Shown one piece after another: positions 62,282-64,000 of a stretch of DNA of 64,000 bases (position 1 is its first letter; the number at the start of each line of letters is the position of its first letter). The stretch comes from a candidate division KSB1 bacterium (GTDB taxonomy: Bacteria > Zhuqueibacterota > Zhuqueibacteria > Zhuqueibacterales > Zhuqueibacteraceae), in assembly GCA_034506175.1 (NCBI GenBank), contig JAPDQB010000011.1:62001-126000 (forward strand), read 5' to 3'. A model generated the notes under the pieces. It had not been told where the DNA came from. It worked only from the letters and a program-made list of their open reading frames with translations, and did no database searches. Made by a program: the position numbers and the translations under genes.

Positions 62282-63052
62282 ATGTTAAACCGCCTGTTTA
62301 TTCCAAGCTTTGTTTTCATTTTTTTTGCCTGTGGCGGCAACAAAGCGCGGCCGAATATGCCGACCGAAGAGCGTTTTGCTTATGCCATGAAGTTGTTCAA
62401 AGACAAAGATTATTTTGAGGCGCGAACGCAATTTCGCATCGTCATCCTGAATGCGCCCGGCAACACCCTGGTCGATCAGGCGCAATTTTATTTGGCGGAA
62501 TGTCATTTTCACATGCATGAATTCCTTCTCGCCGCTTCGGAATATGAACGTCTGCTCAAACTCTACCCGCGCAGCACGTTTTTGGATGATGCGCAATACA
62601 AACTGGCGCTATGTTACGACAAGCAGTCGCCGAAATCCGATCTTGACCAGAAATATACGTACAAGGCCATTGAAGAATTCCAGCGCTTTTTGGAAGATTT
62701 TCCGACCAGCGAATTAGTCGAAGATGTTGAAAAAAGGCTTTTCGCGGCGCGCACCAAGCTGGCGAAAAAAGAATTTGACACCGGCAATCTCTACCGTAAA
62801 ATGGCATTATGTGAATCCGCGATTTATTCCTTTGACGACGTGTTGAACCATTATTACGACAGCCAATATGCGGAGCCGGCGCTTTTTTATAAAGGCGAAT
62901 GTTCGTTCAAACTGGAACGCTGGGATGAGGCCAAAACAGCGCTCGAAGCGCTTCTGGAAAAATTTCCCAAGAGTTCGTTCGCTTCGCAGGCCAAAGACAT
63001 GCTCAACCAAATTTCCCGCAGTGCCAGCACCAACGGCAAAGAAAAGCATTGA
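62282..63052 (+). CDS. bamD: BamD-like outer-membrane assembly lipoprotein
   Basis: This 256-residue protein is predicted to be a lipoprotein (FIFFACGG, Cys17) with about five TPR-like helical repeats, as in BamD of the outer-membrane protein assembly complex. The patterns AQFYLAECHFHMHEFLLAA and FPKSSFASQAKDM are typical. I use the ATG at 62282; ATGs at 62249 and 62267 are in the same frame. It belongs with the envelope genes lnt and the unknown secreted protein. Confidence 0.87.
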   Translation: MLNRLFIPSFVFIFFACGGNKARPNMPTEERFAYAMKLFKDKDYFEARTQFRIVILNAPGNTLVDQAQFYLAECHFHMHEFLLAASEYERLLKLYPRSTFLDDAQYKLALCYDKQSPKSDLDQKYTYKAIEEFQRFLEDFPTSELVEDVEKRLFAARTKLAKKEFDTGNLYRKMALCESAIYSFDDVLNHYYDSQYAEPALFYKGECSFKLERWDEAKTALEALLEKFPKSSFASQAKDMLNQISRSASTNGKEKH

Positions 63053-63064
63053 GAGGCGCCTGCC

Positions 63065-63652
63065 ATGCGTATCGGTCTTTATGGCGGCACGTTCGATCCC
63101 GTACATTTGGGACATCTGATTGTTGCGGAACAAGCGCGCCTCGAGCTTCAGTTGCAGCGTGTTTTTTTTGTGCTCACGCCGAATCCCCCCCATAAACCAG
63201 CGGTGACAATTTCGCCTGTCACCCATCGTTTGAACATGCTTAAACTCGCCTTGAGCGATCACCCCCAGTTTGAGATTTCCACCGTCGAGCTGGAACGCCC
63301 CGGCGTTTCGTACACTGTTGATACGCTGCGGCGATTTCGCGCGATGCCAGAATTAGCTGGCGCCGAATTTTTCCTGATCATCGGCGCTGATAGTATGTTG
63401 GAGCTGAAAAACTGGCGCGAGCCGCAGGCCATTACTCATCTGGCCAAACTTGCCGTGTATTTGCGGCCCGGTCTTGATTTGACTCGTGTCGAGCAGGAGT
63501 TTTTGCAGCAAACACATGTAATCGGCGGGCCACAAGTGGAAATATCGGCGACTGATATTCGCGAACGGTGCGGTCGCGGCGTCTCAATTCGTTATCTTGT
63601 CCCCGAGAGTGTGAGAAATTATATTTTCGAAAATGGTCTTTATCAAACTTAG
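63065..63652 (+). CDS. nadD: Nicotinate-nucleotide adenylyltransferase
   Basis: This 195-residue enzyme makes nicotinate adenine dinucleotide for NAD. The signature GLYGGTFDPVHLGHLIVAE with the HxGH motif, TPNPPHK and VEISATDIRER are typical of NadD. GAGAGG precedes the ATG. It starts 12 bases after bamD, and a hairpin terminator follows its stop. Confidence 0.95.
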   Translation: MRIGLYGGTFDPVHLGHLIVAEQARLELQLQRVFFVLTPNPPHKPAVTISPVTHRLNMLKLALSDHPQFEISTVELERPGVSYTVDTLRRFRAMPELAGAEFFLIIGADSMLELKNWREPQAITHLAKLAVYLRPGLDLTRVEQEFLQQTHVIGGPQVEISATDIRERCGRGVSIRYLVPESVRNYIFENGLYQT

Positions 63653-63707
63653 AGGACCTGGGGCAAACAGGAGGGAGCACAGGATCAGAATTCAGCTACA
63701 AGGATGG

Positions 63708-63735
63708 CGGCCACGCATGGTGGCCGTTTATATTT
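63708..63735 (+). terminator. Intrinsic terminator after nadD
   Basis: CGGCCAC and GTGGCCG form a seven-pair stem with a five-base loop (63708-63726), followed by TTTATATTT. It lies between convergent genes. Confidence 0.7.
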
Positions 63736-63780
63736 AAAATCTTCAAGTTTACATAACAGAAATTGGAGAGCGCCGGCGGG

Positions 63781-64000
63781 TTAGCCGTGCAAACGCGCCA
63801 ACAATTTTTGCGCCTCTTCCTTTAGTGGCGTATTGATTCGCGCCGTTAAAACATTGTCCAAATACATCATGGCATTGTCAAGCCGGTTTAATCGAATTAA
63901 AACCACGGCCAAATAATATTGCGCCATCAAATTTGATTTGCTCAATTTGACGGCTTGCTCGAGCGGCGTCAACGCTTCGGTGATTTGATTCAATTTGATG
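63781..64000 (-). CDS. Tetratricopeptide-repeat protein, C-terminal part
   Basis: The frame is open to the right edge, so the N-terminus is outside. The visible 72 residues hold about two TPR repeats (EALTPLEQAVKLSKSNLMAQ and YYLAVVLIRLNRLDNAMMYL) and end after a charged helix. TPR domains mediate protein contacts. Nothing more can be said of its role. Confidence 0.7.
   Translation of the reverse strand, partial: IKLNQITEALTPLEQAVKLSKSNLMAQYYLAVVLIRLNRLDNAMMYLDNVLTARINTPLKEEAQKLLARLHG

Overview
The window looks like a piece of chromosome from an uncultured bacterium of the FCB superphylum, probably a KSB1- or Calditrichota-like lineage rather than a true Bacteroidota. The signs are extracellular proteins with C-terminal 'NYPNPFNPST'-type sorting tails, a PorV/PorQ-like outer-membrane protein, a 31-residue AURKAIP1/COX24-like protein, a homocysteine methyltransferase/MTHFR fusion, and many long PAS-rich kinases. 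Base composition is moderate to slightly GC-rich. Genes use clear GGAGG-type ribosome binding sites and many TTG or GTG starts. The promoters I can see are ordinary sigma-70 boxes (-35 TTGACN, 17-base spacer, -10 TATAAT-like). No rRNA, tRNA, CRISPR array, complete insertion sequence or prophage was seen. The taxonomic call is inference.

Layout. 1-8.5 kb: the end of an HtrA-type protease, then a minus-strand operon of three sensor kinases behind a near-consensus promoter, then an unknown secreted protein. 8.8-15.1 kb: radical SAM protein, PhzF-like protein, DUF2283 protein, DUF2207 membrane protein, HEAT-repeat membrane protein. 15.1-20.1 kb: an S23-type four-helix-bundle gene framed by inverted TGGATGC-type repeats, the methionine/folate fusion enzyme, and a membrane PP2C phosphatase fused to a CPBP-like region. 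20.1-28.3 kb: a decayed stretch (PKD-protein remnant, frameshifted C39-like peptidase, remnant of a receiver-cyclase protein), then M14 peptidase, PYROXD2-like oxidoreductase and GcvT-like protein with repeats between them. 28.5-38.7 kb: large beta-propeller secreted protein, AI-2E-type permease, DUF512 radical SAM protein, small membrane protein, Der GTPase, secreted metalloprotease. 39-44.9 kb: SppA, FmdB-type zinc ribbon, HU, a HEPN gene with its partner, the COX24-like mini-gene, a REC-PAS-GAF kinase, a zinc phospholipase C/S1-nuclease-like protein. 45-64 kb: mostly housekeeping: xseA-xseB-mutS, PorV/PorQ, yicC-gmk-rpoZ-coaBC, dnaB, relA/spoT, HU, ruvX, Gfo/Idh/MocA, lnt, an unknown secreted protein, bamD, nadD, and the end of a TPR protein.

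How it fits together. The right half is a typical core block: nucleotide and cofactor synthesis (gmk, coaBC, nadD), replication and repair (dnaB, mutS, xseAB, ruvX), stringent response (relA/spoT, rpoZ) and envelope biogenesis (lnt, bamD, sppA). The left half is signalling and accessory functions with gene decay and repeats. The most unusual material is non-coding. Two hairpin families with no shared sequence have the same unit-core-unit design, all four copies lie directly 3' of genes, and one family shows a compensatory core change. The S23 gene with its inverted repeat frame, one arm of which has become coding sequence in the next gene, is the second point of interest.
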